Notes: generated by a model from the sequence alone, not told the origin. A stretch of DNA of 64,000 nt from CBDCTM01 sp965222005 (GCA_965222005.1 OZ244935.1:3720001-3784000); one strand, 5' to 3'. Shown: positions 19,187 through 29,056, counted from the first letter of the stretch. Program-made: numbers and translations.

Positions 19187-19604
19187 GCATTCTCTTCTGC
19201 GCGTTGGCCAAAGTTTCCATTACAGTGTTTTGGTTGCTACTCAACTTCTCTAATCTCAAAGCCCTTTTCAACAGTCAATTTACCAAATTAGAAAACTAAT
19301 CTCAAAAATTGTCAATCAAAATTTAACTGCTGATGAAATTCAAAATTTTCTTGCTGACGAATTGAGGTCAGTACAATTACCCGTAATCTATCAATTGTGA
19401 TTAAAATTATACGTAATCGATTGAAAATTAATGATTTACGGTAAATTTTGTTCAATCTCAATTTTTTGTAATTATCAATACTAGTTTCAATTCAGGATAA
19501 ATTATCAATCAGAATTTACTATCAAAGATTCTCTTTCAATTACCTTTTTGGTACAAATGTTCATGCCATCCAATTCAAAAAAAGCGGGTCGGCCCAACCA
19601 TTGC
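19187..19604 (-). repeat. Non-coding cassette, family C copy 2 (internal deletion)
   Basis: 542 bp core to core. It lacks about 53 bp relative to the other family C copies, between direct repeats CTTTTCAACA and TTTTCAACAG, consistent with slippage deletion. Confidence 0.85.
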
Positions 19605-19730
19605 AGCCAACGGTCTGCGTAAACGCCGTGCGGCATTCAAAGTGCTGAAAGGAACTGCAAAAATTCTTTATCAACCAAAAGGCATTTCATCTTCCAAGTA
19701 GCCGCATGGACGCTTTACGCTTTGTTACCT
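19605..19730 (-). repeat. attC site 9 (family B type)
   Basis: Cores AGCCAAC and GTTACCT; arms GCGTAAACGCCGTGCGG and CCGCATGGACGCTTTACGC. Confidence 0.9.
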
Positions 19731-20200
19731 ATCCGTATTTCGGCGCGCACAGCGCCGTTTCTGACGATGGTTTCAAAGGAACTGTTGAGTCCTTTATTTA
19801 TCGTATTCACCACTGGAACAAAAGAGTTCTTTAGGTGGGGATATAAATATATAACATTTTTCCTTAATCCGTGAATTTGACTGTCAATTTGTAGTTGGGC
19901 CACAGAGGAGAATTTGGGTATAATTTATGGACTCATAGCTTTCGCTGGAAGATTTAACAATTTGGCTGACTCAGTGCCGATCAAAGACTTATTGTGTGAA
20001 GAATAATTTCCCGTGATTATTGCTTTTAATTATTGTTGATCCCAGGCCCTGGTTCTTAGTTTGTAAAAAGCTTATCGAAGAAATTTTTAAGCGGGTAGGG
20101 CGATCACTTTGGATGCTGTATCTTGATCAATTCATTCAATTTTTCCAGGCGTAATTTGGGACTAATTTAGAATCGAAGGATGGCCTTAAAATTCTATGGT
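19731..20200 (-). repeat. Non-coding cassette, family B copy 2
   Basis: 596 bp core to core. A minus-strand frame of 62 codons (19903-19715, GTG start, stop inside the attC) is open here and in the copy at 55136, but has no start codon in other copies. Confidence 0.82.
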
Positions 20201-20268
20201 AGGTAACGGTCGGTGCAAACGCAAGTAAGCCCGCATAGGGCTTATTGCCGTTTTGCACTTTGTTCTGC
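20201..20268 (-). repeat. attC site 10
   Basis: Cores AGGTAAC and GTTCTGC; arms GTGCAAACG/CCGTTTTGCAC and TAAGCCC/GGGCTTA. It encodes the last residues of the methyltransferase gene on its right. Confidence 0.87.
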
Positions 20269-21840
20269 CTCGTATTTCTTCCTTAAAAATTTTTCTATTT
20301 CTTCGAGATGAGCTTTACTTTCTTTATTCTCAATTATAGATTTTCGGTAAGCATGGTACAATATCTTTATATTGTTTATCTCCTCTTTTGTTAATTGGGA
20401 CAAATCCAACATAAGACCATTATTCAAATCATTTGGCTCGAACTTTTTTAATCCGTCACCATATTCTCTTCGATTATCACTAAATATTTCTTTTGCAATA
20501 TCAGTTAGTAAGTAGGCAAAAAGTAAATCAACATCTATACTACTAAACAAATCTGATTTAAGATATATGCAATGAAAAGTAGTTAGATTGGAAATTTCAG
20601 CTTCGTTCCTTATGAACTTAACATTGTTTCTATTAAATACACTTACCCAAATTGGAGAAGGTGGTCTGTTTTCGTTAATAAACCACGGAGTTCTTCTTGA
20701 TGTCAAGAACTTTTTATTCACTCCCTCATCCTCTCCTAATTTGATATAGTCCAATACTTTACTATCAGTCGGAGTTTTTCCTGCATTGAACAGATATATA
20801 TTTGCATTATCACTTGCTAATTTTTCAAATCGTTCTGCCGTGAAAAATGGAGAATCTACGTCTTTTGATTTAGTTATGCATGGAAGTAGACTATTATTTT
20901 GGATACTGTGCTTTTCTGCCTTCTCTTTATTAAATGTAAAGTAATTATTCGCACCTGTTGCTATTCCCCTAACGACCTTCGCTACCTTTTTGAATGGTAC
21001 AAGGTTTTTATATTTTTTACTTAATTGTTTTTGGTAGTATGCACGCCACTTAATATTTGGATCAAGGTCTTTGTTGTTTACCGTTTTTGAGAATAGTTCA
21101 ATTTTGCCGCTTTTTATTTGATTTTTTATTTTCTCAAATTGTTGCCTATTCTCTATCGTCGTAAAGCTAACACTTGAAGAATTGTTATCCTTAGATAAAA
21201 AGAGGATTGCACTTGTAGTTAATGCGTCATCAAAAACATTTTCTTTGAAGTCAAAAATGATGATATGTTTTAAGGCATTGGATTGAATTAAATATCGTTT
21301 AATATAAACTCCATAGTCAGAATTTAAAAATTCCGAAGGTATAATATATGCTGCCTTTCCACCTTTATTTAACTGATAAATTGATTTAAGCAGAAAGAGC
21401 GTATAAATATTTGTAAACCCATTTAGATTTACTTGTAATCTTTTCTTTATTTCCTCTAAGGCTTTTTTATTCTCGTAGTCGTGAAATTTAAAATAAGGAG
21501 GGTTGCATAAAATCCCGTCATATTTATTATCCCAATCATTGAAAAGATAATCTTCCAAAATTAAATTTACATTATGAAACTCACGAAAAGAATTGTTTGC
21601 TTCTTCAAAAATTACTGGGTCGACATCAAAGCCTTTTATGTCTAAATTTGGATTTTGACTTAAAAGTAGTCGAGAGAAAACTCCAAGTCCAAAAGCTGGT
21701 TCAAGAATTTTATTTAGTGATTGGTTTTTCAATACCCAATCAGTCATCATTTCAGCAACTTCTTCAGGTGTGAAAAATTGGGCATATTTCTTTCTGTGAG
21801 ATATACCAACTTTTTTTGAGTATGTTTTCTCTAATATCAC
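20242..21840 (-). CDS. AccI-like type II DNA adenine-N6 methyltransferase
   Basis: 532 residues, gamma-class amino-methyltransferase. FTPEEVAEMMTDWVL leads into motif I LEPAFGLGVF (about 46-55, SAM binding) and motif IV NPPY (113-116, catalytic). A C-terminal TaqI/Eco57I-like target-recognition region spans about 270-520. The start is GTG at 21840, overlapping the stop of the nuclease gene (GTGA), so they form one operon. The partner nuclease suggests an AccI-type specificity, which is inference. The stop lies inside the attC, so the tail QSAKRQ is encoded by the recombination site. With its nuclease disrupted it is probably now a solitary methylase that still marks the genome. Confidence 0.85.
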   Translation of the reverse strand: MILEKTYSKKVGISHRKKYAQFFTPEEVAEMMTDWVLKNQSLNKILEPAFGLGVFSRLLLSQNPNLDIKGFDVDPVIFEEANNSFREFHNVNLILEDYLFNDWDNKYDGILCNPPYFKFHDYENKKALEEIKKRLQVNLNGFTNIYTLFLLKSIYQLNKGGKAAYIIPSEFLNSDYGVYIKRYLIQSNALKHIIIFDFKENVFDDALTTSAILFLSKDNNSSSVSFTTIENRQQFEKIKNQIKSGKIELFSKTVNNKDLDPNIKWRAYYQKQLSKKYKNLVPFKKVAKVVRGIATGANNYFTFNKEKAEKHSIQNNSLLPCITKSKDVDSPFFTAERFEKLASDNANIYLFNAGKTPTDSKVLDYIKLGEDEGVNKKFLTSRRTPWFINENRPPSPIWVSVFNRNNVKFIRNEAEISNLTTFHCIYLKSDLFSSIDVDLLFAYLLTDIAKEIFSDNRREYGDGLKKFEPNDLNNGLMLDLSQLTKEEINNIKILYHAYRKSIIENKESKAHLEEIEKFLRKKYEAEQSAKRQ

Positions 21841-22269
21841 TTTAAAGTGTTTTGTATGTTTAGTAATTGTTTGATGCTGTCAACATCCAAATAAGCTGTT
21901 CCTTTGCCAAAAGAAACGTAAAATAGTAACCGTCCTCTTCCCATTTCCTTACGAACACTCTTATGTTCTGGTTCATCAACTTTGTAAGCGACTTGATGCG
22001 TTTTTCTTGTATTTATTTTGATTGTTGTTTTGTTTTGGTTCTTGATATCCTTACTTATTTCGTAATATTCCCCTTCTTTTTCTGGGTCAATTATGAGTGA
22101 TAATATTTCTTTGAAGGCGATACCGTAAGCTTTATCAAAAAATACTTGAAAATAGAAATGCGGAACATTGAATTTTTCAATCCATTTGTAAACAACCTTC
22201 AAATCTTCAACTTTGGGCGTTATGCTCAAATAATCTCGTTTTTGAGCAATAGAAATAGCTTCTTTTAAT

Positions 22270-22851
22270 GTCTCAATCGGGGAAGGGGAGGAAATCCCTC
22301 GCCTTTAGGCGAAGACTTTAGTTAGATGCGTGTTGTTTATCTTTGTAAGATGCAACATTATCGAAAGACATCCCATTCCTTGTATGATATAAAATACCAC
22401 TTAGTGTGGATTACAAAATATCGTAAACCCGTGATGAAAGGCGAAGTGGCCGGGCGAACACGAGAATTGATACGTCAAATATGCAAAGCAAACGAAGTAG
22501 AGATATTATCAGGTCATGTATCAAAGGACCATATCCACTTGTTTGTGTCTGTGCCTCCCTATTTAAGCGTCAGCAAGCTGATGCAATTGTTGAAAGGGAA
22601 GACCTCTCGCAAGCTATTGAGCGAGTTTAGGCCATTATCCCAAAAGTTTTGGGGTCGCCATTTGTGGGCGCGTGGGTATTTCGCGGCTTCATCCGGTAAT
22701 GTGACAGATGAAGTGATAATGAAATATATTGAAACGCAAGACAAAGAACAAGACGATGACAACTTTGAAGTCGCGGAATAAGCGGGTGGATTGAGTGGGC
22801 TTACAGCCCACTCACCCAAATCTACCGGCTTCAAGCCGGTAGTAGTTTAAT
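22270..22851 (+). mobile_element. IS200/IS605-family element, copy 1, 582 bp
   Basis: The left end after target TTTTAAT has a hairpin (CGCC-TTTA-GGCG) and the right end a strong hairpin (CTACCGGCTTcAAGCCGGTAG) followed by AGTTTAAT. There is no target duplication, as expected for single-strand transposition. The copy at 46307 is the same length and looks identical. It carries only tnpA. Confidence 0.92.
22326..22781 (+). CDS. tnpA: IS200-type Y1 HUH transposase TnpA
   Basis: 151 residues from ATG 22326; an ATG eight codons later (MQHYRKTSHSLYDIKYH) may be the true start and gives the usual family length. The HUH motif is DHIHLFVSVPP and the catalytic tyrosine is in IMKYIETQ. Cuts and rejoins single-stranded element ends at the subterminal hairpins. 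The acidic C-terminus (DKEQDDDNFEVAE) is usual. Confidence 0.93.
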   Translation: MRVVYLCKMQHYRKTSHSLYDIKYHLVWITKYRKPVMKGEVAGRTRELIRQICKANEVEILSGHVSKDHIHLFVSVPPYLSVSKLMQLLKGKTSRKLLSEFRPLSQKFWGRHLWARGYFAASSGNVTDEVIMKYIETQDKEQDDDNFEVAE

Positions 22852-23614
22852 TCTTTGAATAGATTCGTCAATTCTGATAACCTATCGGTAGAATTCCAAC
22901 TTGGTCTTCTGAATGAAACAGCAAGAATAGTTTCTTCATTGATGCTATTCAAAATATCAAGATACTTCTTTTTCTTCGGCTGATTTAAAATATCGCTGTA
23001 TTCTTCAATAATTCTTGCTTTTACTTCAAAAGCTTTTTCCAAATTGGATTGAGTTCGATGTTGCATGAGGGCTTCATACTTGTCAATCAGAAATGCACTT
23101 GATCTGATTTCTAAACCTGCAACTGCCAATCTAATATAGTCTTCTATTGATGAATGCTCTAATTTACTCACATCATATCCAAGGTCTTTTCTAAAATCAG
23201 CTTCTTTGAAAACCAATAAATCTGGTCTTTTCCCAATTGTGTCTAATTCGTCTTGAAATTCGTTGTAAAACGTATCGAAACCCTTTTCCCCCGCAACCAA
23301 ATCATCTGATTTCCCATAACGTACTGCTACAAATCCCTGGAAAGTTTCATTTATTGCCCTGAAAATCAACAACTCAGCCCAATCTCCTTGTTCCTTATTT
23401 GTTATAAAATTTGATGATGCTTGTGTCGGTGGTGAAATTCTTTTTCTTTGTATCGAAAAATCTATAATTGATGTCGGTATTGATTTCGTAATTTCTCTTA
23501 TTGTTTCAAAGTAATTCATCCTTGATTTTGTAGTCGTTATTAAATCCCAAATTTACGAAATATTGCTCTTTCAGCATTTCTTTGGCTGTTTTGGTTTTCT
23601 TTTTTCTATATGAG

Positions 23615-23682
23615 GCAGAACGGTCGGTGCATATGCAGTGGCCGACTGAAAGGAGGGCATTGACATATGCACTTTGTTAGTG
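23615..23682 (-). repeat. attC site 11 (family A type)
   Basis: Cores GCAGAAC (complement of site 10 GTTCTGC) and GTTAGTG; arms GTGCATATG and CATATGCAC. Confidence 0.88.
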
Positions 23683-24185
23683 GTCGTATCTTTCCGGCGC
23701 CTCAGCGCCGGTTTTCCTTTCAGATGTTTTTGCCACCAAATTCTTCAATCAGTTCTCTTGTAAATATATGAAATTTTTTCAAGATGTGTATTTTTGGTGT
23801 TATTTTTTATGAGTCACCTCAGTTGTTTCAGAGTAATTTAGCTGAATAATTATTGATATCTTTTTTGAGCCAGGCTTTCAGTTCTTGATTGTCAAAGAGC
23901 TTGATTAGGTCTGGTTGAATTGTAATTGTCTGCAAATTGTAGTTTTCAGGAATTTGAGTTGTTGTACTCAATTCAAGGAGTTTACCCATATTCGAGTTCA
24001 ACTCAAAATCAAAAAGGCCGTCAGTTGTGCTGTTCAAGAATTATTGCTGGTATCAAGTTATCAATTTTATAAATTTATAAAGCGGGCTGGCAAACTTATC
24101 AGGGTGTTGATTTCCTTTTCCAGTTTTTCAATTTGCCACGATGCTGTTTGAAAAATAGGCAAGCTGCGGGATGATTTTCTATGTC
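23683..24185 (-). repeat. Non-coding cassette, family A copy 3
   Basis: 571 bp core to core. The minus-strand frame from TTG 24037 stops at 23828, earlier than the 72-codon version, again arguing against a conserved protein. Confidence 0.85.
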
Positions 24186-24252
24186 CACTAACGGTCTGTG
24201 TACCTGCAGTGGCTGACGAATGGAAGCCATTGACAGGTACACTTTGTTCGCA
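24186..24252 (-). repeat. attC site 12
   Basis: Cores CACTAAC and GTTCGCA; arms GTGTACCTG/CAGGTACAC and AGTGGCT/AGCCATT. Confidence 0.86.
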
Positions 24253-24265
24253 GCAGTTTTCTTTT

Positions 24266-25096
24266 TCATTTATACTCAATTTTGTATTCTGAAATTATAG
24301 TTTCATTAGTTGTAAAATCGAAGATATATTCTTTAAAAATGTTTTGGTTTTCATCTTCAAAAATTATTTTTTTCATTTTCCGATTAATTTCTCCGTTGAT
24401 TCCGAAATGAGTTATTTCAATTTCATTATCATTCAGGTAAGCATAAGTTTTTTTGTCTAAATAATCTCCATTTTCATTAATGTTTTGAACGATTCTTTTT
24501 CTTTCAAATTCGTCATAAGTGAAAAAAGTTTTAAATGTAGTTTTATTATTCCTTGAATGGATTTTAAATACAAGTTGGTCATCATTATAAATTGACTTTA
24601 TTTTAGTAACTACTTCTGACTCTGTTCTGTAGTTTGCCTCAAATATAATCCTGCCCTTGTGATCAATTTTTTTTAATGATGTTAACCGCCCTGCATTATC
24701 TATTTCTTTTAACTCATTTCCTTTTATAACGTATTTATAAACAATTGTTTTTAATATTTCTTTTCCTTTTTTGGTTTCAATAGTTTTGGTATTTAGGTTT
24801 TTTCTTTTATCATAACTATATGAAATCACATTCTCTATAGTATCACTTTTCAAATTAGAAATTATTTTTTCAATTAATCCATCTTGTCTAAAATAATATA
24901 TTTGATTAGCCTCTCCCTCAAAACTCACATGACTATTTATATTTATAGTATCCAAAATAGAAAGTATTCGTTTGTATGTATATATTTTAACTACTTTTCC
25001 TTTAAAATCATATTCATCATAAATAGTATGCTTTATACTATATTTATGACAACCCATAGTCAAAATAAATATTGTCAGGATTAAAATTGATTTCAT
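24266..25096 (-). CDS. Lipoprotein with RHS/YD-like beta repeats
   Basis: 276 residues from ATG 25096, chosen because it begins a lipoprotein signal (MKSILILTIFILTMGC, lipidated Cys 16); the open frame extends 20 codons further upstream. The body alternates beta strands with Asn/Gly turns of the kind YSYDKRKNL, FTYDEFERKR, NENGDYLDKKTYAYLND, resembling YD/toxin-complement repeats common in Bacteroidota lipoproteins. It is likely anchored in the outer membrane. It is the last of three genes in this cassette, 37 bp after the beta-barrel gene. Exact function unknown. Confidence 0.75.
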   Translation of the reverse strand: MKSILILTIFILTMGCHKYSIKHTIYDEYDFKGKVVKIYTYKRILSILDTININSHVSFEGEANQIYYFRQDGLIEKIISNLKSDTIENVISYSYDKRKNLNTKTIETKKGKEILKTIVYKYVIKGNELKEIDNAGRLTSLKKIDHKGRIIFEANYRTESEVVTKIKSIYNDDQLVFKIHSRNNKTTFKTFFTYDEFERKRIVQNINENGDYLDKKTYAYLNDNEIEITHFGINGEINRKMKKIIFEDENQNIFKEYIFDFTTNETIISEYKIEYK

Positions 25097-25133
25097 AACA
25101 CACGAATTTTTTATTCTAATAAAACTGTAATTC

Positions 25134-25907
25134 CTAAAACTTAAATGATAGGACAAACGAGATATTAGATGAACTTTTACCTATGATTCTTTTATTCTCT
25201 GACTGATTTACAATTAATTGATCGCTAATATTATAATCTTCATCGTAGAATGTATGATTAATGTTAGTAACTCCATTCTGTATATCTATATAAAATAAAT
25301 TACTTACTTCTGCCCCAATTCCAATTTTATTAAAAAAATAATAAAACGCTCCAATTTTAAAGTTTAATCCCGCCTGCCACGACTTTGGAAATTTATATAT
25401 TACATTATATGCCATCATTAATTGATCTTGACTATTAAAGCTTTCTGATAAATACTCGATACGAGCATATTGATCAAATCTGAATTGTCCTAACACACTA
25501 ATGTTGCTTATAAATTTCTTATTTTTCCAATTGCTTATTGGAGATTCTAATCCGCAACTGATGATATAAGAATTCTCTTTTTGTGAATTTTTCACCTTGC
25601 TATAGGAGTTGTCGCTTACTCTGACATCATCTCCTTTTTGATCGATTTTTCTTAAACCTAAAAACAGTAACCATTTTACTTTTTCTAATTTCCTAAGATA
25701 TGTAAGGCCAACTTCATAATTAGAAACATTATCATTTTCTTCTGGCGTTTCAATTAATTCGAAACCCTCCAAATCAGAAAATTCATTTGAATTATAGAAA
25801 AACAAGTGGTTTAATTGAATCCTAATTTCATTTTTCTGTGCATTGATAATTGTTAGATTTGATATTAGCAAATACATTATCAGCAAAATCAATTTAATGC
25901 TTTTCAT
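25134..25907 (-). CDS. Outer-membrane beta-barrel protein, lamin-tail partner 1
   Basis: 257 residues from ATG 25907 (signal peptide ending IINAQ, about residue 24). Alternating hydrophobic strands and a C-terminal aromatic strand (SNISFVLSFKF) indicate an outer-membrane beta-barrel. It is encoded 64 bp downstream of a lamin-tail/T9SS protein, the same gene order as in the cassettes at 31.1 and 48.9 kb. Sequence similarity to those two partners is weaker than they show to each other, but size, order and strand pattern match. Possible roles are surface retention or display of the co-encoded protein; this is inference. Confidence 0.75.
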   Translation of the reverse strand: MKSIKLILLIMYLLISNLTIINAQKNEIRIQLNHLFFYNSNEFSDLEGFELIETPEENDNVSNYEVGLTYLRKLEKVKWLLFLGLRKIDQKGDDVRVSDNSYSKVKNSQKENSYIISCGLESPISNWKNKKFISNISVLGQFRFDQYARIEYLSESFNSQDQLMMAYNVIYKFPKSWQAGLNFKIGAFYYFFNKIGIGAEVSNLFYIDIQNGVTNINHTFYDEDYNISDQLIVNQSENKRIIGKSSSNISFVLSFKF

Positions 25908-25971
25908 ATCTGAGAATATAAAAAACAGGATAGTCATAATAATGACTATCCTGTTTGTGATAAAGACTTAT

Positions 25972-27309
25972 TTAGTGAACTTTAATTATTTTCTTGGATA
26001 TTAATCCCTCATTGGTATTTATATACAATACGTGATATCCGAAAGAACCCAAACCCGACAGATCCAATTCAACTTCCTTTTCTCCATCAAAATAAAAACC
26101 TTTAATTGATCTGCTATCTAAACCATAAACTCGAATGGCTTCAATTAATATGTTTGAATCAGAATTTGCAGATATAATTACATTGTTTTTGACGATGGTT
26201 GGAACAACATTTACTTCCCTCTTTAAATCAATTAACTTTGAGCTAGTTGTCTCATCATCAAAGATGATTATATCAAAGTGATTGTTATCAAAGTCTGTTT
26301 CTGCACCAGTGCTTCCTCCATTTACAACATTAAATGCAAAAGCTGTTCCTTCATCTCCTTCAATGAAAAAGTCGTCAATAACTGAAATTAAATCGTGATC
26401 CCATGTATTTCCAGGTGGTAAAGTTAATTCGATTGGATAATTTGCAACACCAGAAGCTGTATATAAGAAGTCTTCAAATGCAAATGCCTCAGTAGCTGGA
26501 GGAGCAATAAAATCGTGAAGTACATTTTCGACTATTAGCAGAATTTCTTCATTAAGATTTTCTGTGCATTTTAATGTGCCAACTACGGGAGTTGCATTAG
26601 CTTCTAGTCTTTCAGCGTCGGGCACTAGGTCTTGTACATTTTCCCAAAATACTAATGGGGTAACACAAGCATTAAAGTGATAACCAAGATTACTTATTTC
26701 AAAATTAGGATAAAACTTCCACTCGTTTAATATGTCTTCAGTTTCAAAATTAATATTTCCATTTTGAATTAAGCCTTTTCGTCTTACCAGTAAATTTCTA
26801 ATTGAACCGAGATTGATTTCGATTCCCTCTATATAGCTAGGATTATTAAGTAACGAATCAATGTTTATTTCTTCTATATCTGCTTCAAAACCTTGTTGAC
26901 CAATAATATCAATAGGTATATTATTTTTTGAGATTTGTAAAACTACTTTTTCCTCAAAATCCAAAAAGTTAGTCAAAGTATCTGATACACTTGATATTCC
27001 TGAAGTTGCATTTGAATTAGAGACCACATATGTTTCTTTGGAATCAATGATCCCAGAAAGCACCATTGTTGATTTGATACTATCAGTAGAAATTAATTCG
27101 ATTTTGTAACTAGAGAGGTTAATTGGTAAGTCTGTTGGATTAAACAGTTCAACTGAATAATTTTTAAACGTTTGTTCAACATTATTTTCACCAAATGATG
27201 AACCCTGATTTCCAAATACAACTTCAGAAATGAATAGATCACTACACGGTTGACTGTTTACAACTCCAACAAACAAAAGACTTAGGATGATTGTGGTTAA
27301 CTTTTTCAT
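25972..27309 (-). CDS. Lamin-tail domain protein with Calx-beta-like and T9SS tail, 1
   Basis: 445 residues. Signal peptide to about residue 19 (VVNSQ). Residues 20-170 look like a lamin-tail domain (PCSDLFISEVVFGNQGSS, then YSVELFNPTDLPINLSSYKIEL and VVLQISKNNIPIDIIGQQGF). Residues 225-350 resemble a Calx-beta domain ending DNNHFDIIIFDDE. The last 80 residues (VVPTIVKNNVIISANSDS to GLISKKIIKVH) form a type A T9SS sorting tail. It should therefore be exported and anchored at the cell surface. First gene of the cassette, ATG 67 bp from the boundary. Paralogues lie at 31925 and 49808. Confidence 0.8.
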   Translation of the reverse strand: MKKLTTIILSLLFVGVVNSQPCSDLFISEVVFGNQGSSFGENNVEQTFKNYSVELFNPTDLPINLSSYKIELISTDSIKSTMVLSGIIDSKETYVVSNSNATSGISSVSDTLTNFLDFEEKVVLQISKNNIPIDIIGQQGFEADIEEINIDSLLNNPSYIEGIEINLGSIRNLLVRRKGLIQNGNINFETEDILNEWKFYPNFEISNLGYHFNACVTPLVFWENVQDLVPDAERLEANATPVVGTLKCTENLNEEILLIVENVLHDFIAPPATEAFAFEDFLYTASGVANYPIELTLPPGNTWDHDLISVIDDFFIEGDEGTAFAFNVVNGGSTGAETDFDNNHFDIIIFDDETTSSKLIDLKREVNVVPTIVKNNVIISANSDSNILIEAIRVYGLDSRSIKGFYFDGEKEVELDLSGLGSFGYHVLYINTNEGLISKKIIKVH

Positions 27310-27375
27310 AATTGGAAAATTTAGATGAATAATAATTTTTGTCTTATTTATTTCTTTTGGTTTTTGTCTAATTGC

Positions 27376-27469
27376 TGCGAACGACGAGCGTATGTGGCGT
27401 AGCTGGCAGCGCGTTTGGTTTGCGAATTAGCAAAAAATGCCAGCTATGTACATATACGCATTGTTGTGT
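27376..27469 (-). repeat. attC site 13
   Basis: Cores TGCGAAC (complement of site 12 GTTCGCA) and GTTGTGT; arms GCGTATGT/ACATATACGC and AGCTGGC/GCCAGCT, longer loop (94 bp in all). Confidence 0.85.
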
Positions 27470-27485
27470 ATAGTGTTATTTTTTC

Positions 27486-27816
27486 TTATAAATAATTCTC
27501 AATCCAATAAGTATAATCTTTTAATATCTTATTTTCTATTGTCTTTTTATTTACCGATTCAAATTCAAATAATTGAAGTGAAAAAATTCCTCCATCGTCA
27601 CTCAATCTTTTTACTTTTACAAATAAATTTGAGCAATTACTTACATCTTCTTCAAACTCTATAATTTCAAACTTTTCATTTCCATTTGGTGTTTTATTCT
27701 TATAATCTGTGTAAGAAAAATAGCTATCTATTCCAGTGACTTTATATGGCAACTTTATATTTTCTGTCAAAAAATCTAGATAATTTTTCAATGTCTCTGG
27801 TTTTACAGACATGGCG
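27486..27816 (-). pseudogene. 3' fragment of disrupted cassette gene
   Basis: About 108 residues of cassette sequence (MSVKPETLKNYLDFLTENIK to YWIENYL), cut off at its 5' side by the IS3 end. It has the acidic, aromatic pattern LPYKVTGIDSYFSYTDY and FEIIEFEEDV, loosely like small calcium-binding domains, but I do not assign it. It ends 17 bp from the attC core, so it was the last coding sequence of this cassette. It may be the C-terminal half of the gene whose 5' part lies at 30642-30976. Confidence 0.6.
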
Positions 27817-27860
27817 TGGTCCGGTTTATCAGGACACTTTTTTAAGATAGAAATCAAAAA

Positions 27861-28772
27861 TTATCTCTGTCGGTTGCGGTATAAAAAGTCCATCCAATAT
27901 TGCTCTTCAAACTGACTCGGACTTAGATAGTCAAGAGAAGAATGTTTACGAATCGTGTTGTAGTATCCATCAATAAACTCAAAACATCTGAGTCGAGCAT
28001 TTTCTAAGCCCCAAAAGATTCCCTCACTTAAAACCTCAGCTTTAAATCTGCTGAACAGCGATTCTGCAAAAGCATTATCGTAATGGTTATCCTTTCGGGT
28101 CATGCTTTGTCGAAATTGGTTCCTTCTTAGTAATTTTCTGAAGTTCTTCGAACCATATTGACCACCTCCATCCGAGTGAACGATCAGGCGTGCTTCCGGA
28201 CTTCTATTATAGATCACTTTTTTCAAAGCCGTTAGGACCAGTAGATCCTCCATATGTTCATCTACATGCCAACCTACTATCTTTCTGGTGAACAGGTCCA
28301 TCCAAATGGCTAGGTATAACCATTCGTCTATTCCTTCCGCTATACTGGGCAAATAGGTAATGTCACCTACCAGCACTTCGTCCGGAGCAGTGGGCAAATT
28401 ATCTTCACTCAACAACATATTCGGACTCCTGCACAAAGACGGATCACTCTGTGTTGTCCTGGGAATGAAGCTTTTAGGCTGTATCGCAACCAGTTGTTGT
28501 GCTCTCATCAAACTTCTCACTTGATGCCTACCTACGTCATAACCTTTGTCTTGCAATTCTGAGTGTATCCTTCTGCTGCCATAACGCCGCTTATGAAAAT
28601 CAAATATGGACTTCACTTCTTTTAGCAAAGTTGTTTTGTGATCGCTAGGTCGATAGGTCTGACCATTGTGATAAGCATAATAAGAACTTGTGCTTACCTG
28701 GAGCATCTTACAAAGCCTTCTTACTGGATATTCTTTTGACAACGCTTCAATCAGGTCATACCGCTTGGTCAA
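27861..28772 (-). CDS. IS3-family transposase OrfB
   Basis: 303 residues. Integrase catalytic core: LVGDITYLP and WLYLAIWMDLFTRKIVGW (first Asp region), VHSDGGGQYGS (second Asp), NAFAESLFSRFKAE (Glu), with the usual C-terminal SSLDYLSPSQFEEQY. An HTH_21-like region (YGSRRIHSELQDKGYDVGR) precedes it. Produced mainly as an OrfAB fusion: a run of seven A in the minus strand near the orfA end allows a -1 slip giving LKKSLGHFQPSDLTKRYD. Confidence 0.93.
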   Translation of the reverse strand: MTKRYDLIEALSKEYPVRRLCKMLQVSTSSYYAYHNGQTYRPSDHKTTLLKEVKSIFDFHKRRYGSRRIHSELQDKGYDVGRHQVRSLMRAQQLVAIQPKSFIPRTTQSDPSLCRSPNMLLSEDNLPTAPDEVLVGDITYLPSIAEGIDEWLYLAIWMDLFTRKIVGWHVDEHMEDLLVLTALKKVIYNRSPEARLIVHSDGGGQYGSKNFRKLLRRNQFRQSMTRKDNHYDNAFAESLFSRFKAEVLSEGIFWGLENARLRCFEFIDGYYNTIRKHSSLDYLSPSQFEEQYWMDFLYRNRQR

Positions 28773-29056
28773 GTCTGACGGCTGAAAATGCCCAAGGCTT
28801 TTTTTAAGATGTCACGCTCCTGTTCGACTTCTTTTAGTCGTTTACGTAATCTCTTAATTTCATCCTCTTCTGTCTTATTTGAGGATGCCGCCCGTTTCTT
28901 TGCCTTGCTTTTCCATGTATAAAAAAGGCTTTCTTTTATCCCCAGAGCTTGGCAGATTGATGCTACACTCCTGCCATCTTGTTCCATTTCAAGGGCACTT
29001 TTTTTAAACTCTGCATCGTATCTACGACGCTTTCTGGTGGTGGGTTTCTCTTTCAT
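28769..29056 (-). CDS. IS3-family OrfA
   Basis: 95 residues. HTH_8/transposase_8 type: RRRYDAEFKKSALEMEQDGR then VASICQALGIKESLFYTWKS, followed by a leucine-zipper-like coiled coil (EEDEIKRLRKRLKEVEQERD). It overlaps the start of orfB, with the A-rich slippery stretch a few codons before its stop. Confidence 0.92.
   Translation of the reverse strand: MKEKPTTRKRRRYDAEFKKSALEMEQDGRSVASICQALGIKESLFYTWKSKAKKRAASSNKTEEDEIKRLRKRLKEVEQERDILKKALGIFSRQT

Larger units (their letters stand above)
21837..23519 (-). pseudogene. AccI-like restriction endonuclease, broken by IS200/IS605
   Basis: Removing 22270-22851 joins 23519-22852 to 22269-21837 in frame as a 366-residue protein. The junction reads NLFKELKEAISIAQKRDYL. 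The N-terminal part has GDWAELLIFRAINETFQG, then RPDLLVFKEADF, then a LAVAGLEIRSSAFLIDKYE helix. This pattern and the AccI-like methylase next door fit the AccI restriction endonuclease family (RE_AccI). The N-terminal fragment alone (235 residues ending in IS-encoded NYYRLEAGRFG) and the C-terminal 130 residues are both open but separated, so activity is probably lost. The single precise insertion suggests recent inactivation. Confidence 0.82.
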
